Of a stretch of DNA of 64,000 nt, positions 1-9,973 are shown one piece after another (the first letter of the stretch is position 1; every line of letters starts with the position of its first letter). The stretch spans positions 60,174 to 124,173 of the forward strand of contig JAOPGA020000059.1 in assembly GCA_026419775.2 (NCBI GenBank). Direction: 5' to 3'. Made by a program: the position numbers and the translations under genes. The notes under the pieces were generated by a model. The model did no database searches. It was not told the origin of the DNA and was given only the letters and a program-made list of their open reading frames with translations. Origin of the DNA: Acrasis kona. Lineage: Eukaryota; Heterolobosea; Eutetramitea; Acrasida; Acrasidae.

Positions 1-731
1 CGAGCAGTCCGTCGTCGTCGTCGTCGTCAGGAGTACGAGAGAGTCCAAAGATTCTTGAAAAGAAGATTAGCAAGAAACTTGATTTTGATTCGCAGGACGA
101 TCCGCCTCATTTCGCACATCGCACATGTTCGTCTTCGACATCATCATCATCATCATCGACGTTATCGCCGTCGCATTCGATATTCATGGGTAGTGGATCG
201 TTGAGCGAACCGAGACCTTCGTCGAGCACGTTGAGCGTTACGAGCGGTAACGGCGCATCTTCGATGATGAATGGAAACATTACATTTGTGACGGGTAGAA
301 AGTTTGTGATGAACGGTATAGGTGGGTTGAGTAGTGCTTCGCGATCGGTCACTGTGAATGGTGGCAATCATCGTGGTCAACTTGGATTGATTAATAGCAA
401 AATCAATGCAGCAGGAAGTCCGATGGCATTGGATAAATCTCCGATTGTAAGGCCAGAAAGTCCGACCGTTCCTCCGGAAACTCCGATAAAAATGTCATCT
501 TCTGGCCATTCGGTCATGATGTCCAATCAGGTCACACCAGATAGAAATGCAAAGAATAGAGATTTGTTCATGAGTCCGTCGAATTCATTTTCGATGAGCC
601 CATTCAAATTCTTTCAATCTCCAACTGCATCGTTGATTGCATCGCCTGCAACGTCCCGTGGCGATAGCATATATAGCAGAGCAGAGATGTTGAGTACCAA
701 GTTAAACAGCGTGGCGACTGCAAGTAAATAA
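1..731 (+). CDS. C-terminal part of a Ser-Pro/Thr-Pro-rich protein (5' end outside window)
   Basis: The frame that ends at the stop at 729-731 is open without a break back to base 3, so the gene starts upstream of the window; 242 residues are visible. The protein is low in complexity, with two poly-Ser runs encoded by TCG/TCA repeats, and carries more than ten Ser-Pro or Thr-Pro pairs (RESPK, TLSPS, GSPM, KSPI, ESPTVPPETP, VTPD, MSPS, MSPF, QSPT, ASPA), which look like proline-directed kinase sites. The last 20 residues are more ordered (IYSRAEMLSTKLNSV). No domain is visible. A CDK-regulated nuclear protein such as a retinoblastoma-like tail is possible but only a guess. Confidence 0.7.
   Translation, partial: SSPSSSSSSGVRESPKILEKKISKKLDFDSQDDPPHFAHRTCSSSTSSSSSSTLSPSHSIFMGSGSLSEPRPSSSTLSVTSGNGASSMMNGNITFVTGRKFVMNGIGGLSSASRSVTVNGGNHRGQLGLINSKINAAGSPMALDKSPIVRPESPTVPPETPIKMSSSGHSVMMSNQVTPDRNAKNRDLFMSPSNSFSMSPFKFFQSPTASLIASPATSRGDSIYSRAEMLSTKLNSVATASK
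11..30. repeat. TCG trinucleotide repeat
   Basis: A run of TCG/GTC triplets in frame encodes a poly-Ser tract of the truncated protein above. A second, ATC-rich run at about 140-165 encodes another. These are coding microsatellites. Confidence 0.8.
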
Positions 732-849
732 TAGATTGTAAATTAAATTATTTTTTTTTTATTGTTGGTGATTGTCTTTTTGTAAGTGGCTTTGTTTATT
801 TTTAAATGAATCAATCGGAAATATAACAACCAAAAATATAATCAAAATA

Positions 850-1532
850 ATGAGAGCAGTGCCTGTCGTTTTCTTGTTGGCAACAATCATCTCTGTAAGT
901 TTGTAGATCGCAACATGGATTGTGTTAACAGTTGTGCTAGTTCTCTTATGCAGCCCTTCCGGTCTTCAAGTTTGTATGCAATCTAACGGGTAACAATTGG
1001 CTTTCGATCGCCTCCCAACCGTAAGATTTTTATGAGCATTATCACTAAGATATACAGTTGCCAAGCTGGCTTCACTATTGTCATTCCTGTCGGCACCCGC
1101 GTCATTGCAACAGGTGGTCCCATTCCTTCTGCATGTGGAAAGACCTACTACACAGTTTTCGTTGATGATATCAACGCTGGATACGCAGAGGCCCAATACC
1201 TTTGTGACGGAAAGATCCCCTACACCCATAATGATCGTATAACTGGTTTCAACTGGCAAGCAGGTTGGGACTTTATCGTACGTCTTTTGTTGTTTGGTTT
1301 GATCTAACATACGTTATAGAACATGTTCCAATTCCCATCAAGGGCCAGTCAAGTTGTTGAGCGCTTAAATAGAGGAGAAGTAGCCACCGTGGTTGATGGA
1401 CCAGCATACACAAACGAAAACATCTACATGGTTAAGGTTGCCAACGGAAGAGGTTTTGGATGGGTTGATGCTACATACATCCAACTCACAAACTACAACA
1501 TGACTCAACTTGAGAAGCCACAGTTACAATAA
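850..1532 (+). CDS. secreted protein with two bacterial-type SH3 (SH3b) domains
   Basis: Four exons: 850-894, 941-1020, 1058-1277 and 1320-1532, joined at GT-AG introns of 46, 37 and 42 nt, giving 185 residues. The second acceptor is set by frame: CTAG at 939-940 yields a good signal peptide (MRAVPVVFLLATIIS then FSYA, cleavage before ALPVF), while the next AG leads to a stop. The mature part has two SH3b-like units, about residues 45-90 (VIPVGTRVIATG ... GYAEAQYL) and 118-165 (ASQVVERLNRGEVATVVDG ... GFGWVDATYIQL), each ending in the G-W/Y-V/A pattern of SH3b strands. Several Cys suggest disulfides in the first half. SH3b domains usually bind peptidoglycan or cell-wall peptides; a role against bacteria is inference. 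No catalytic domain is attached. Confidence 0.7.
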
Positions 1533-1599
1533 ATAGATTTAACTTATTTCGAAGATTATTTAAAAAATTTTAATTTAATTCTTAATACGCAAAAATCTT

Positions 1600-2060
1600 A
1601 CACATCAAGCGAGAGAAGATAATGCAGGAACAGTTAGCTGAGTCCAAAAACAACCATCAAGAACAGGGATCGGTTGTTAGACTTGTTTCAAGTAAACGAT
1701 GCCGAAAATAGATTAGAACGGTACAAGAGTGCCATAAAAGATGTCAAAAGAACGCTCTACCTGCCATTTATCTAAATTCCAGTCGCATGATGTTGATATC
1801 AATGGCGAGAATGACGCGTTGATCGATTTGGACAGAAGCAACCTTTGTTACCTGTTGGGAGGGTTGTCAAATTGATTGATATGGCTAGACTTGGTTTCAG
1901 TGGACTCCTGACATTACTGTCCAGTTAAATGAAAAAGAAAAGGAGTTCAATAAAGAATTTAAGAACATTAGAACAATTGTTGACAATGCGATTATGTACA
2001 TTAAAAAGTCTGTACTCTTCGGAACATAAGAAAGAAAATAAGCAACTGTGCCGAACACGC
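1600..2060 (+). pseudogene. decayed coiled-coil gene in several frames
   Basis: Short coding-like pieces follow each other on the + strand but in different frames and broken by stops: REKIMQEQLAESKNNHQEQG (from about 1611), VNDAENRLERYKSAIKDVKR (about 1692), DVDINGENDALIDLDRS (about 1791) and LNEKEKEFNKEFKNIRTIV (about 1924). All are charged and helix-forming, as expected of a coiled-coil protein. No GT-AG introns of normal size join them. This looks like a gene remnant with frameshifts; the rest of the 1533-2385 gap shows nothing more. The family is not recognised. Confidence 0.5.
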
Positions 2061-2385
2061 ACAAAGAGTCCCATGCAATGTACATTCTAAACAATAAACA
2101 CATTTTTAATGAAATTTTATTAAAAGAATTCGTATCATGTCATCAATTATTGAGTTGTTGATTGTTTTTGATTAAGAATGCTGATAAGAAATGTGGAAGT
2201 ACGTGACATGACACCCTTGTAATATCTGAACCGATGTCCGATATCCTAATCTAATAAATCTATTTTTTAACTTTTAATTTCTATTTGTGGAAATGAATCA
2301 TAAATGATTTTTGGTTCTTTTCCACTTCTGTAGTCGGTGTTTAATCGATTTTGCCCGAAAACGATGTTGAAAACGTTATAAAATC

Positions 2386-3189
2386 ATGGAGCAGCAAGAT
2401 ACGATTGGAACATCAACTATTACCAATTTCACATTTAATTCTTTCGACCACAACGGATTGAACACTGAAGAAGGCTATATATCATACGAAGACTTGGAGC
2501 AATCAATCTACCAGAACTCACAACCACAGTCCCAAGACCTACATAAGAACGAGTCTATTCAAAGCATTCAACAAGAGAGCCGTCCGTATGTGCCGACCAT
2601 TTTCGACAACCAACCCCACAAGGACGGAACATTCAAAGACAAGAAAATGTTGCCTCACACTGGGTTGGGTTCAGCATTTAGAAAAGCGACGACATGGGTT
2701 TGCCATACATTTAACAGTAATGCATTATTTCCAAACAACAAATACATTACAGTTGAGGAGCTAGTGAGGCTTCTTCAGAGACCCAATCCAGAGGACAGAC
2801 CGTTTTTAATTGATGCCAGAAAAGAATCCGAGTTTAAAGAGAGTCATATAGAGGGCTCAACAAATCTACACGACCCTGATAAGTTAGAGTCAGTCAACTG
2901 GCTGAAGGAAATTCCAGAAGACAAACTAATTGTCTCATACTGTGCAGTAGGATTAAGGTCTGGTTATCTTGCAAAAAGAATCGTTGAGGAGCTTGGTCAT
3001 AAGAACACGGTCACTCTGAAGGGTGCATTTTATCGTTGGGCGAACATGGACCTTCCCATGGTTAATGGAGACAACCATCCTGTACACAAAGTAGTACCAC
3101 ATCAAATTTTAGCGAGGACCTTGTTAAAGCCAGAAATAAGGACTAGTTTAAGAGGTCACGGTGATAATGAACATATTAAAGGGCAATAA
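2386..3189 (+). CDS. rhodanese-domain protein
   Basis: Single exon, 267 residues. A polar, probably disordered N-terminus of about 115 residues precedes a rhodanese domain (about 118-225). The domain contains the LIDARKESEF strand-loop, ESHIEGSTN, and an active-site loop with Cys186 in the signature C-x-x-G-x-R (SYCAVGLRSG). Loop length suits a sulfurtransferase rather than a Cdc25 phosphatase. The GAFYRWANMDLPM tail resembles bacterial single-domain sulfurtransferases. No targeting peptide is clear. The ATG at 2386 is the first in frame. The substrate is unknown. Confidence 0.85.
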   Translation: MEQQDTIGTSTITNFTFNSFDHNGLNTEEGYISYEDLEQSIYQNSQPQSQDLHKNESIQSIQQESRPYVPTIFDNQPHKDGTFKDKKMLPHTGLGSAFRKATTWVCHTFNSNALFPNNKYITVEELVRLLQRPNPEDRPFLIDARKESEFKESHIEGSTNLHDPDKLESVNWLKEIPEDKLIVSYCAVGLRSGYLAKRIVEELGHKNTVTLKGAFYRWANMDLPMVNGDNHPVHKVVPHQILARTLLKPEIRTSLRGHGDNEHIKGQ

Positions 3190-3303
3190 TTTTGTATAAC
3201 AGTAAAATAACATCCATTAATAGTAGTTTTGCATTTTAATGATTTGTCCACAAAACATCATCAACGCACACATGCGAAGTTGTTGTAATACGATAAAACC
3301 TTT

Positions 3304-3738
3304 ATGTTGGGGAGGGGGTTGAAATTGAGCAATGTCAAAGTATTTTTTGATGGAGGGTGTCCTCTTTGTATCAAAGAAATAAACCACTACCAAAGCGTTC
3401 AAAATAAATACAAGATACAAAACTTGTACTGGCAAGATATCAGCACAGGAGAACTTGACGATTTGACGAAACACAAAGTAACGTATGAAGACGCTATGAC
3501 AGAAATGCACGTAATAGAGTATAAAGAAGAATCAAACCATGTTTATAAAGGAGTGGAATCTTTTTTAAAAGTGTGGGAACGACTCCCGTATTACAGGATG
3601 CTTGCCATTCTTACCAAATCAGTGCCGGGCGTGAAGCCAATAACAAGTTGGATGTATCGAAAATGGGTCCTCTACAGATTGAGAACTGACCCAAGACTAC
3701 AATTTTGTACGGCCGAAAGATGCAAACCAAAAATGTGA
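3304..3738 (+). CDS. DCC-family (DUF393) thiol-disulfide oxidoreductase-like protein
   Basis: Single exon, 144 residues; an in-frame stop at 3286 fixes the ATG at 3304. The N-terminus has the family signature FFDGGCPLCIKEINHY, a D-G-x-C-x-x-C motif (Cys24 and Cys27) on the first strand and helix of a thioredoxin-like fold. Further family marks are an aromatic-D-I-S stretch, the G-V-E-S-F segment and the RTDPRLQFC tail. DCC proteins are proposed to be redox-active, with poorly known substrates. It follows the rhodanese gene on the same strand by about 115 bp; both handle sulfur chemistry, which may be chance. Confidence 0.8.
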   Translation: MLGRGLKLSNVKVFFDGGCPLCIKEINHYQSVQNKYKIQNLYWQDISTGELDDLTKHKVTYEDAMTEMHVIEYKEESNHVYKGVESFLKVWERLPYYRMLAILTKSVPGVKPITSWMYRKWVLYRLRTDPRLQFCTAERCKPKM

Positions 3739-3787
3739 ATAGAAATAACTTTACCTTCATCTTTTGTACAATAAACATCAATTGAAT

Positions 3788-4306
3788 TTATTTCTTTTTA
3801 GGGGAGAATAATTGTTCAAATGCGAGCTTGACTGGCTTCGCAGGACTCAACTTTTCTAAATTATCTTTTGGTGGTGTCTTTTGTGGGGTTAAAGGAATGA
3901 CTTCTCTTACGTTGTCACTCCGTTTCTTTGGCGAAGATGTCGGAGATTGTTGTGAAGGTGAAAGTGGTGTTGGACGATGTCTAAACAGATATTTATCTTT
4001 GACTACCGCTATAATCTCGTATTCTGTATCTCCTCCCTCTGAAGATTGTTTCTTCTTTAGAACGACATATGGCTTTTTTAGCTGCACTTGTTTACCCTCG
4101 CACCGCTGCTTTCCTATTACTAATTCTGCTCTTATTTGCTTGTCTTTCTCACTTTTTGTGCTTACTGTCAATTGGCCAAGAACAACATTGTCTAGTTTTC
4201 CATCCTCAGTTCTTGGTTCTAATTTTCCTTGCATCTCAAGAATTTGCCAGTAATTCAGCTGACCATCTGTGAACGCTGTTTGTTTTTCAATTTTGATTTC
4301 TGTCAT
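3788..4306 (-). CDS. CTF8: CTF8-like subunit of the Ctf18-RFC clamp loader
   Basis: Single exon, 172 residues. The order of motifs matches Ctf8: ILEMQGKLE, LGQLTV, VIGKQRCEGKQVQLKKPYVV and the family-diagnostic VVKDKYLFRHRP near residue 112. Ctf8 joins Ctf18 and Dcc1 to form the alternative PCNA loader that acts in replication and sister-chromatid cohesion. After residue 117 there is a Ser/Thr-Pro-rich basic tail longer than usual, ending in FEQLFSPKKK. The short phenylalanine-containing end could be a docking peptide, which is inference. Confidence 0.8.
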   Translation of the reverse strand: MTEIKIEKQTAFTDGQLNYWQILEMQGKLEPRTEDGKLDNVVLGQLTVSTKSEKDKQIRAELVIGKQRCEGKQVQLKKPYVVLKKKQSSEGGDTEYEIIAVVKDKYLFRHRPTPLSPSQQSPTSSPKKRSDNVREVIPLTPQKTPPKDNLEKLSPAKPVKLAFEQLFSPKKK

Positions 4307-4422
4307 GTGGTTGTGGATGGTTGTGTTGCTTGGTCAATTAGTCGTGGTGGATTGTGACAACTCTTTCGGGTTATGTGTGGATCACAAGAAGACTTTAATA
4401 TAAGAGAAAAGAGTCATTTATT

Positions 4423-5177
4423 TTAATAATCCTCTTCGTTATCATCTTTTGCAGGTTTCTCTACTTTCTCCACCTGTTCGAGATCAACCCCCTTCTTCAA
4501 AGTTGTGGAGCCATCGTCCAAATGGTATAGTACAGATGAGAAGTGAGCACCACTATCGTCGAAGCTGACGTACTCCAAAGAACCAAAGTTAAGGCTAATT
4601 GATTCATCTAGGGTGTCCTTTCTACCCCAGCTTGTAGAATAGCCACTAATATACACTTTACGAAGCACGCTTCAATGTTAATACTGTAAAATATTATTAA
4701 AGACTTACTATCTAGACACTGGCTTGCCATCAGTGGTAACATCAATCGTGATTTTCTTGAATGGTCTCCTCGTCACCTATAATATTAGATAAGTTATATT
4801 AGCCAGACTCACGCTATGGAATGCTAAAAGTGGAGATTCTTTGGTGTGGCTTTTAGTTATAGAGATTTCGGAAATGCTTGGTTCGCTGCATTGTCTCTCT
4901 GCAAAACCTTCCTCGTCAAAAGTTACTGGTTTGTCCTTCTTTCTGCTGTAGCGACCAGAGCTAATTCCAAGACCAAGTCCCCATTGCACTGAATCGATGG
5001 CAAACCATCCTGCGTACTGACCGTCCTTCGTGTCGCTTACGACTTCTCCAAAGTTGATGAATGCAGTGTTTGTCAATTTTTGTTGGGGGTTTTTCGATTC
5101 TGAAAATTGATTTTAAAGTTACAACTTCGGAACATGTTCGTGACAGTTCTTTTGAGATAAACCTTATCCTCCGCCAT
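4423..5177 (-). CDS. Hcp-like (type VI secretion tube protein family) protein in a spliced gene
   Basis: Exons read 5'-3': 5177-5126, 5099-4813, 4776-4709 and 4669-4423 (217 residues). The last two junctions are good GT-AG introns of 36 and 39 nt; the first intron (26 nt, GTTGTA donor) is uncertain, so the first 17 residues are provisional. The core follows the Hcp family order: FINFGEVVSDTKDGQYAGW, AIDSVQWGLGLGIS, SGRYSRK, ISEISITKSHTKESPLLAFH, KKITIDVTTDGKPV and the diagnostic ISGYSTSWG, then ESISLNFGSLEYV. A 40-residue acidic tail is added. Bacterial Hcp forms hexameric rings that build the secretion tube; the eukaryotic role is unknown. Introns and base composition like the neighbours show a resident nuclear gene. 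Confidence 0.7.
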
Positions 5178-5275
5178 TATAAGAACAAGCTTGTTGTAAA
5201 ACAATCTCGACCAATAAGTTTTCCTTTACAATTTAAGATAAGACATGATTAAACAAGGTTCATCACAACAACGGT

Positions 5276-5902
5276 TTATTGTTTAAAAACATCTAAGGGC
5301 TGGATAGGATACCGCTTTCCGCTGTTCAAATACTTTTGTAATCCTGCATTTTGTTCAACTTTTAATTTATGAGCTTTGATGGCTGTGTACTCCTCTGGAA
5401 TTATGTATCCTTGCGAACACCAATTATCAAATAAGCACCACAAAAGTGCGTCTGCAGAGGTTATAGAATCTCCAACTAAAAATCCAGAGGTACTCTTGTT
5501 AAGGAGATACTCAAATCTATCGAGCCACTTTGTAACGTTCTTTTGGAACAACTCTTTTGTAGTTCCTCTTGCTACTGCAGAAAAATCTCTTACTCCTTCA
5601 GTGTACATGTCCACGATCGCTCTTTCCTCTTCACCTTTCCCTGCTAAACCGTACTTATTCGATACGTATCTCAAGATAGCCTGTGATTGAGTGATTGAGA
5701 ACTCGCCCTCAGTCCACAGTGGTAAAGCATCAAAGGCTAGCTTCTTCTCCGCGACGAGAGAGGTGAATCCCGAGGGTTGATTATCAACGTTGTATGGTCC
5801 TACACCAGTCTCTTTATAGTCTACATCCGCTATCGCTAAAACTACTCGAATTGGTTCAACAAGACCTCTTGATGAGAAATATGTGATGGTTGGAGTTGAC
5901 AT
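5276..5902 (-). CDS. glutathione S-transferase (sigma/alpha-like)
   Basis: Single exon, 208 residues, the usual size for cytosolic GSTs. The N-terminal thioredoxin-like half has TITYFSSRGLVEPIR with the Tyr8 position used to activate glutathione, and the glutathione-binding SITQSQAILRYVSNKYGL. The helical C-terminal half includes GFLVGDSITSADALLW, the conserved N-cap region. It conjugates or otherwise processes electrophiles with glutathione in the cytosol. A TATA-like TCTATAAAATTA lies about 50 bp before the ATG on this strand (about 5946-5955). Confidence 0.9.
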   Translation of the reverse strand: MSTPTITYFSSRGLVEPIRVVLAIADVDYKETGVGPYNVDNQPSGFTSLVAEKKLAFDALPLWTEGEFSITQSQAILRYVSNKYGLAGKGEEERAIVDMYTEGVRDFSAVARGTTKELFQKNVTKWLDRFEYLLNKSTSGFLVGDSITSADALLWCLFDNWCSQGYIIPEEYTAIKAHKLKVEQNAGLQKYLNSGKRYPIQPLDVFKQ

Positions 5903-6110
5903 GATTGTTGTAATATTTTATCAATGGATGAGGCCCTTGTGCTAATTTTATAGACTGTCTCGAAAGGAATTATACTGGTCATTGTGGTGTATCGCAGAAA
6001 AGTTGAATGATAGTCATCAACTGTGCTAGTAACGTTTTATAAATTTGTAACAGTAGAAAAAATATTAACAACCTCCAATTTATGTTGATTCATTATAATA
6101 CATTAAAGTT

Positions 6111-6689
6111 TTAACACTTTTTAGAACCCATCTTCCACCGCTTTTCAAGATCATCGTCCTCGCAAGAAAAGAGTGTCTTTCCCAGTTTAGTATTCACTTT
6201 ATTATGGAGCACGCACAACCACCTTGACAGAACATTGGATGGGTTTTTTTTATAATTACTTCCCACTTCACTTAGCACAAATTTTTCATATGGCAACTCT
6301 GTCAGAATGTTACTAAAATCTTCGCTACAAACAACACAGGGAAATAGATTTGTCGTGCTCTTTACAATTTGAATTGCTTCAGAAACCTTTGAGGAGCTCG
6401 AATTTGTCGACCTCAAATTCGCAAGCATTGTATGCATAAAGCTCCAAGTCATTCTTCCCACTTCTTCTTTAGTTAATGTACCAAGTCCAGGCGGCTCCAG
6501 CCCACACTTGCTGTTTGATTTTGATTTTGGTTGTTCAAGTAGGGCATCTGCATTTTTGTACTCGGTGATATATGTTTTATTGCCCTCGCTTAATTTTTGG
6601 GTATATAACACAAAAATAAATAGAAGCAAAACGATTACAGACAGCCCTATTGTAACTCTAACTCTCGAGGAACGAAAGACATCCTGCAT
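6111..6689 (-). CDS. membrane-anchored ERV/ALR sulfhydryl oxidase
   Basis: Single exon, 192 residues. One membrane span (about residues 12-30) follows a short basic N-terminus. The C-terminal Erv/ALR domain (about 62-176) has the FAD-binding WSFMHTMLANLR helix, the redox pair Cys118-VV-Cys121 (FPCVVCSEDF), and WLCVLHNKVNTKLG with the invariant HNxVN. Cys62, Cys159 and Cys176 are further candidates for shuttle and structural disulfides. The architecture, a signal anchor followed by the domain, is that of ER Erv2-type oxidases that pass disulfides to PDI and electrons to oxygen; a mitochondrial role is less likely without a presequence. Confidence 0.85.
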   Translation of the reverse strand: MQDVFRSSRVRVTIGLSVIVLLLFIFVLYTQKLSEGNKTYITEYKNADALLEQPKSKSNSKCGLEPPGLGTLTKEEVGRMTWSFMHTMLANLRSTNSSSSKVSEAIQIVKSTTNLFPCVVCSEDFSNILTELPYEKFVLSEVGSNYKKNPSNVLSRWLCVLHNKVNTKLGKTLFSCEDDDLEKRWKMGSKKC

Positions 6690-7285
6690 TTCATCAAAAA
6701 ATATTGTAAAAAAATGAAGCGGAGAGATGTCATAACATGCAGACGACGTTGAAAATTGATATTTATTTAAACTGTAAGGGGCGAGATCACACCATCGAAA
6801 ACACCATATAATCTCGAGAAATGCAGAAACAGTAGTAACTGTTAGTTCTCTCCCTGTAAACGAATCTCATCTGAAACCAATTTTCCTGGTTGTGACTTGA
6901 GTGATTGTTTTAGTTCGTTTCACCCTCCAATCACAATTTTCTTACCAGCATATATGAGAAAAAGGGTTGTCTATTTTTCGTGTCATTTGATGTCTTCGGT
7001 GATAAAGCTGTGGTCGTACTTCATTATTTGTTATGTTCGCTTCAGTCAAATTATGCTGCTTTTCCTTGTTCGACCGGTTTGTCCTTAAGGGTTTTAGACA
7101 TCTAATATCCTCAGTCATGATTCTGACTTTGAGTTTCAACTTTTGTCTGTCTTTCTTGAATGGCAAATGTAACATCTGTATCTTGAGGAGGGATTTGAGG
7201 TTCAGTGATAAAGTCTGTTCATTCTCGCCAGTTTTTGGTTGTCCTTCTTAATTATGGGGCCGGGAATTTGACTACTGTTCAAATA
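6690..7285. other. intergenic region between ERV-like and CFAP58 genes
   Basis: This divergent 600-bp spacer has several competing open stretches and no supported gene. On the minus strand, an open frame from 7175 ending in FSHICW can be spliced (GTAAGA near 6949, CAAG near 6901) to a second piece ending at 6787, giving about 110 residues without a recognisable domain. An overlapping minus frame at about 7110-7220 is also coding-like. These may be remnants. The region must hold the two promoters. Confidence 0.3.
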
Positions 7286-9938
7286 ATGTCTAATGACACA
7301 GACCACCAGTTACGACCTGTATCACGGACAACAAATGCTAGTCCAGGTAATAACTTGAAGGATATTGATCTCTCTATGTCAGCTTGGAGCGCATTAGAGG
7401 AGGAGTTTAGAGAGGTTGTTGCAGAACTAAATGAACTACCACAAATGAATGCTTTCAGAATTGAATATGAGAGATTATTCAAGGTACTACTAACATCACA
7501 CACTCATGAAATCGAGTTGAGGAAGAGATGCGAGGAGTTTAATCAAGACATTATATCAACCGTCACCAAAGTTCAGCAGAGTTTGAGTACTTTGAAAGAG
7601 GACGAACAACTGATTGCACAACTAAAACGTGAAATAGAAAAAACTTGGGAACATGTTGATCAGTCAAGGGAGAAGGAGTTAAAGGACCTTGAGCAATTGA
7701 ACAAACTTATAGCAAAGGAGCGCACTCTTTCACAAGAAATAAAAGACGGGTTGCCAACGCACAAAACAACAGCAATAGAAGAAAATGAGCAACTTCGAGA
7801 TAAACTCCAAAAAGATCGTGACGCATTCAATTCCGAAGTGATAGTTCTTATCAAAGAAGTATCGAATTTGGAAGTCAGAGTCAAGAATTTCAATACGGAG
7901 AAGAAGTCTTACTTGACTCACATCCAGGAGATGACGGAGGAGTTATCACAGTTCAAAACAGAATACAATGAACAGATTAAAGCCATTGATGCCGCAGAAC
8001 TTGGTCTCAAAAAGACAAAATTCAAACTGGAGACAAAGAACAATGACATTTTTCACAAAGAGTCATCAATAGAAAGGGGCTGTCAGAAAATAAATGAATT
8101 GGAACAGGAGCTCAAAGAACAGAGTCAAATCACTCAAAAGGCAGAAAAGGAATGTGAAACTGCCGAGCACCGAAGGGAGAAAATTGATAGAGATCTCAAG
8201 GAACAGATTAAACAAAACTCTAAACTTTATGCCGAGAACGAAGAACTAAGAGATGGCTTGTCTACAAAAGAGGCACAAATCAAAGTAATCAAGGAACAAC
8301 AAATCATCACCCAAAAGACCATCACCGCCGTAAGTTTCACAATCGAATGCACTCAACCTTTGATAGTTTATTAAAAGAAGAAAAGAATTGGAAGAACGAA
8401 GGGACAAGTTGGAAGATGAAAAGAATCAAATCACCGAAGAATACAAGAACATTCTGGTGGACCTCAACCAAATGAAGAGACAGTTCGACGTCGAAAAGGC
8501 CAAAATCGAAGACCTGTCCCATCAAAAAAGCATCCTCTCCAAAAACATCAACAAATCCGAACTAGACGTTGAAAAGTTGAAGAACAGCAGAAAGATTGTA
8601 GAAGGAAACAGAAAGAACGTAATCACCAAACAAAAGGGATATTCGTCGGCGCTAGAAGAATTACGTGTCTCAGAGAGACGATTAAAGAAGGAAACAGACA
8701 AGTACATGGAAGAATTACAGATCGCACATCAAAAACACGAACAAGCCATCGAGGAAGCCAAAATCAAAAAAAGAGACACCGAAGAATATCAAGAAAAGAT
8801 TAGAGATGGACTAGAAAAACTCAAACAACAACAATCCCTGCTAGAACAAGTCAGGAACGAAAAGAACCAATACAGCAAGCTCATGAACGATGCCAACGCG
8901 GAAATCAATCTCATGACGAAAAGCAAAAAGGTCATGAACGAACAAATCAAGAAACTAAGAGCGGAGATCGAGAAGCGTCAGGACGAACTATTGGACCAAA
9001 GCAGAAAGAAGGAATCCATCAAAATCAAAATCGAAAAGCACATGGAACAAATCAAAAAGATGGACGACGAGATCAAGGAACAAGAATCAATCAACAGGCA
9101 ACACGAAAACGAAATTTATAAATTGAACCAAATCATCAAGGACGCCGACACCGAACGAAAGAGACAACAAAAAGAATTCGAATCCGTCATGAACGATCGA
9201 GACATTTTGGGCGCCAAATTAATAAAAGGAAACGACGAACTGGCTCTCTTGTACGAGAAGATCAAAAGCCAACAGAGCGCTCTGAGCAAGGGGAGCGTTC
9301 AGTACATGGAGAAGGTGATGGAAATCGACACTTTGAAATTCAAAATTAGAGAATTACACAAAAAGAAGGTGGAATTGAGCGACGAGATTAGCGCGTTGGA
9401 TGATTTGAAAACAGAGGTGCATCGATTGGAGAGGGAGTTGTTACAGGAGAACATGCGCAATAGAGCGCTGCAGGATGAGTTGGAGAATCCAATGAATGTT
9501 CATCGGTGGAGGAAATTAGAAGGATCCGATCCACAATCTTATGAAATGATTCAAAAGATTCAAAAATTACAAAAAAAGTTGATCAAGAAGACGGAGGAGG
9601 TCATGATGAAGGACATGTTGATTCAACAAAAGGAAAAGTTGTACGTGGAACTCAAAGAGGTGTTGATTCGTCAACCTGGTCCCGAAGTGGCGGAACAATT
9701 GACCACGTTTCAAAGCACGCTCAAGAATAAAACAAAAGAGTGCAGAAAGATGAAGGAAGAGCTGAAGGCGAGCATGTTATTGGCAAAAGAACAACAATAT
9801 GAACACGAGCGGTTACAGGCGGAACTATCTCAAATCAAATCACAATATTATCAACAGAGAAAAGCAGAACAGAGACAGCGTAGTTATGAATCGGGAGCAT
9901 ACGACGATCATCAACAACTCGAACAACAACAAGCTTAG
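7286..9938 (+). CDS. CFAP58: CFAP58 / CCDC147, ciliary coiled-coil protein
   Basis: Two exons, 7286-8329 and 8367-9938, with a 37-nt GT-AG intron, giving 871 residues; animal CFAP58 is about the same length. The start codon at 7286 (MSNDTDHQ) is preferred over one at 7205 because family similarity begins just after it. After an N-terminal ALEEEFREVVAELNEL segment and the FRIEYERLFKVL region typical of the family, nearly the whole protein is heptad-rich coiled coil. CFAP58 works in flagellar axonemes and in intraflagellar transport. Its presence implies a flagellate stage. The 3' end converges with the next gene with only 35 bp between stops. Confidence 0.85.
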
Positions 9939-9973
9939 AGAATTATTTGTACATTTAATAAAAAAAAACAACA

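Noticed and set aside
2365-2385. TATAAAA at about 2376 as the TATA box of the rhodanese gene
   Set aside because: It is about 8 bp before the ATG, too close compared with the 40-50 bp seen for other genes.
4423-5177. Bacterial contamination as the source of the Hcp-like gene
   Set aside because: The reading frame is continuous only after removing GT-AG introns, base composition matches the neighbours, and eukaryotic genes lie close on both sides.
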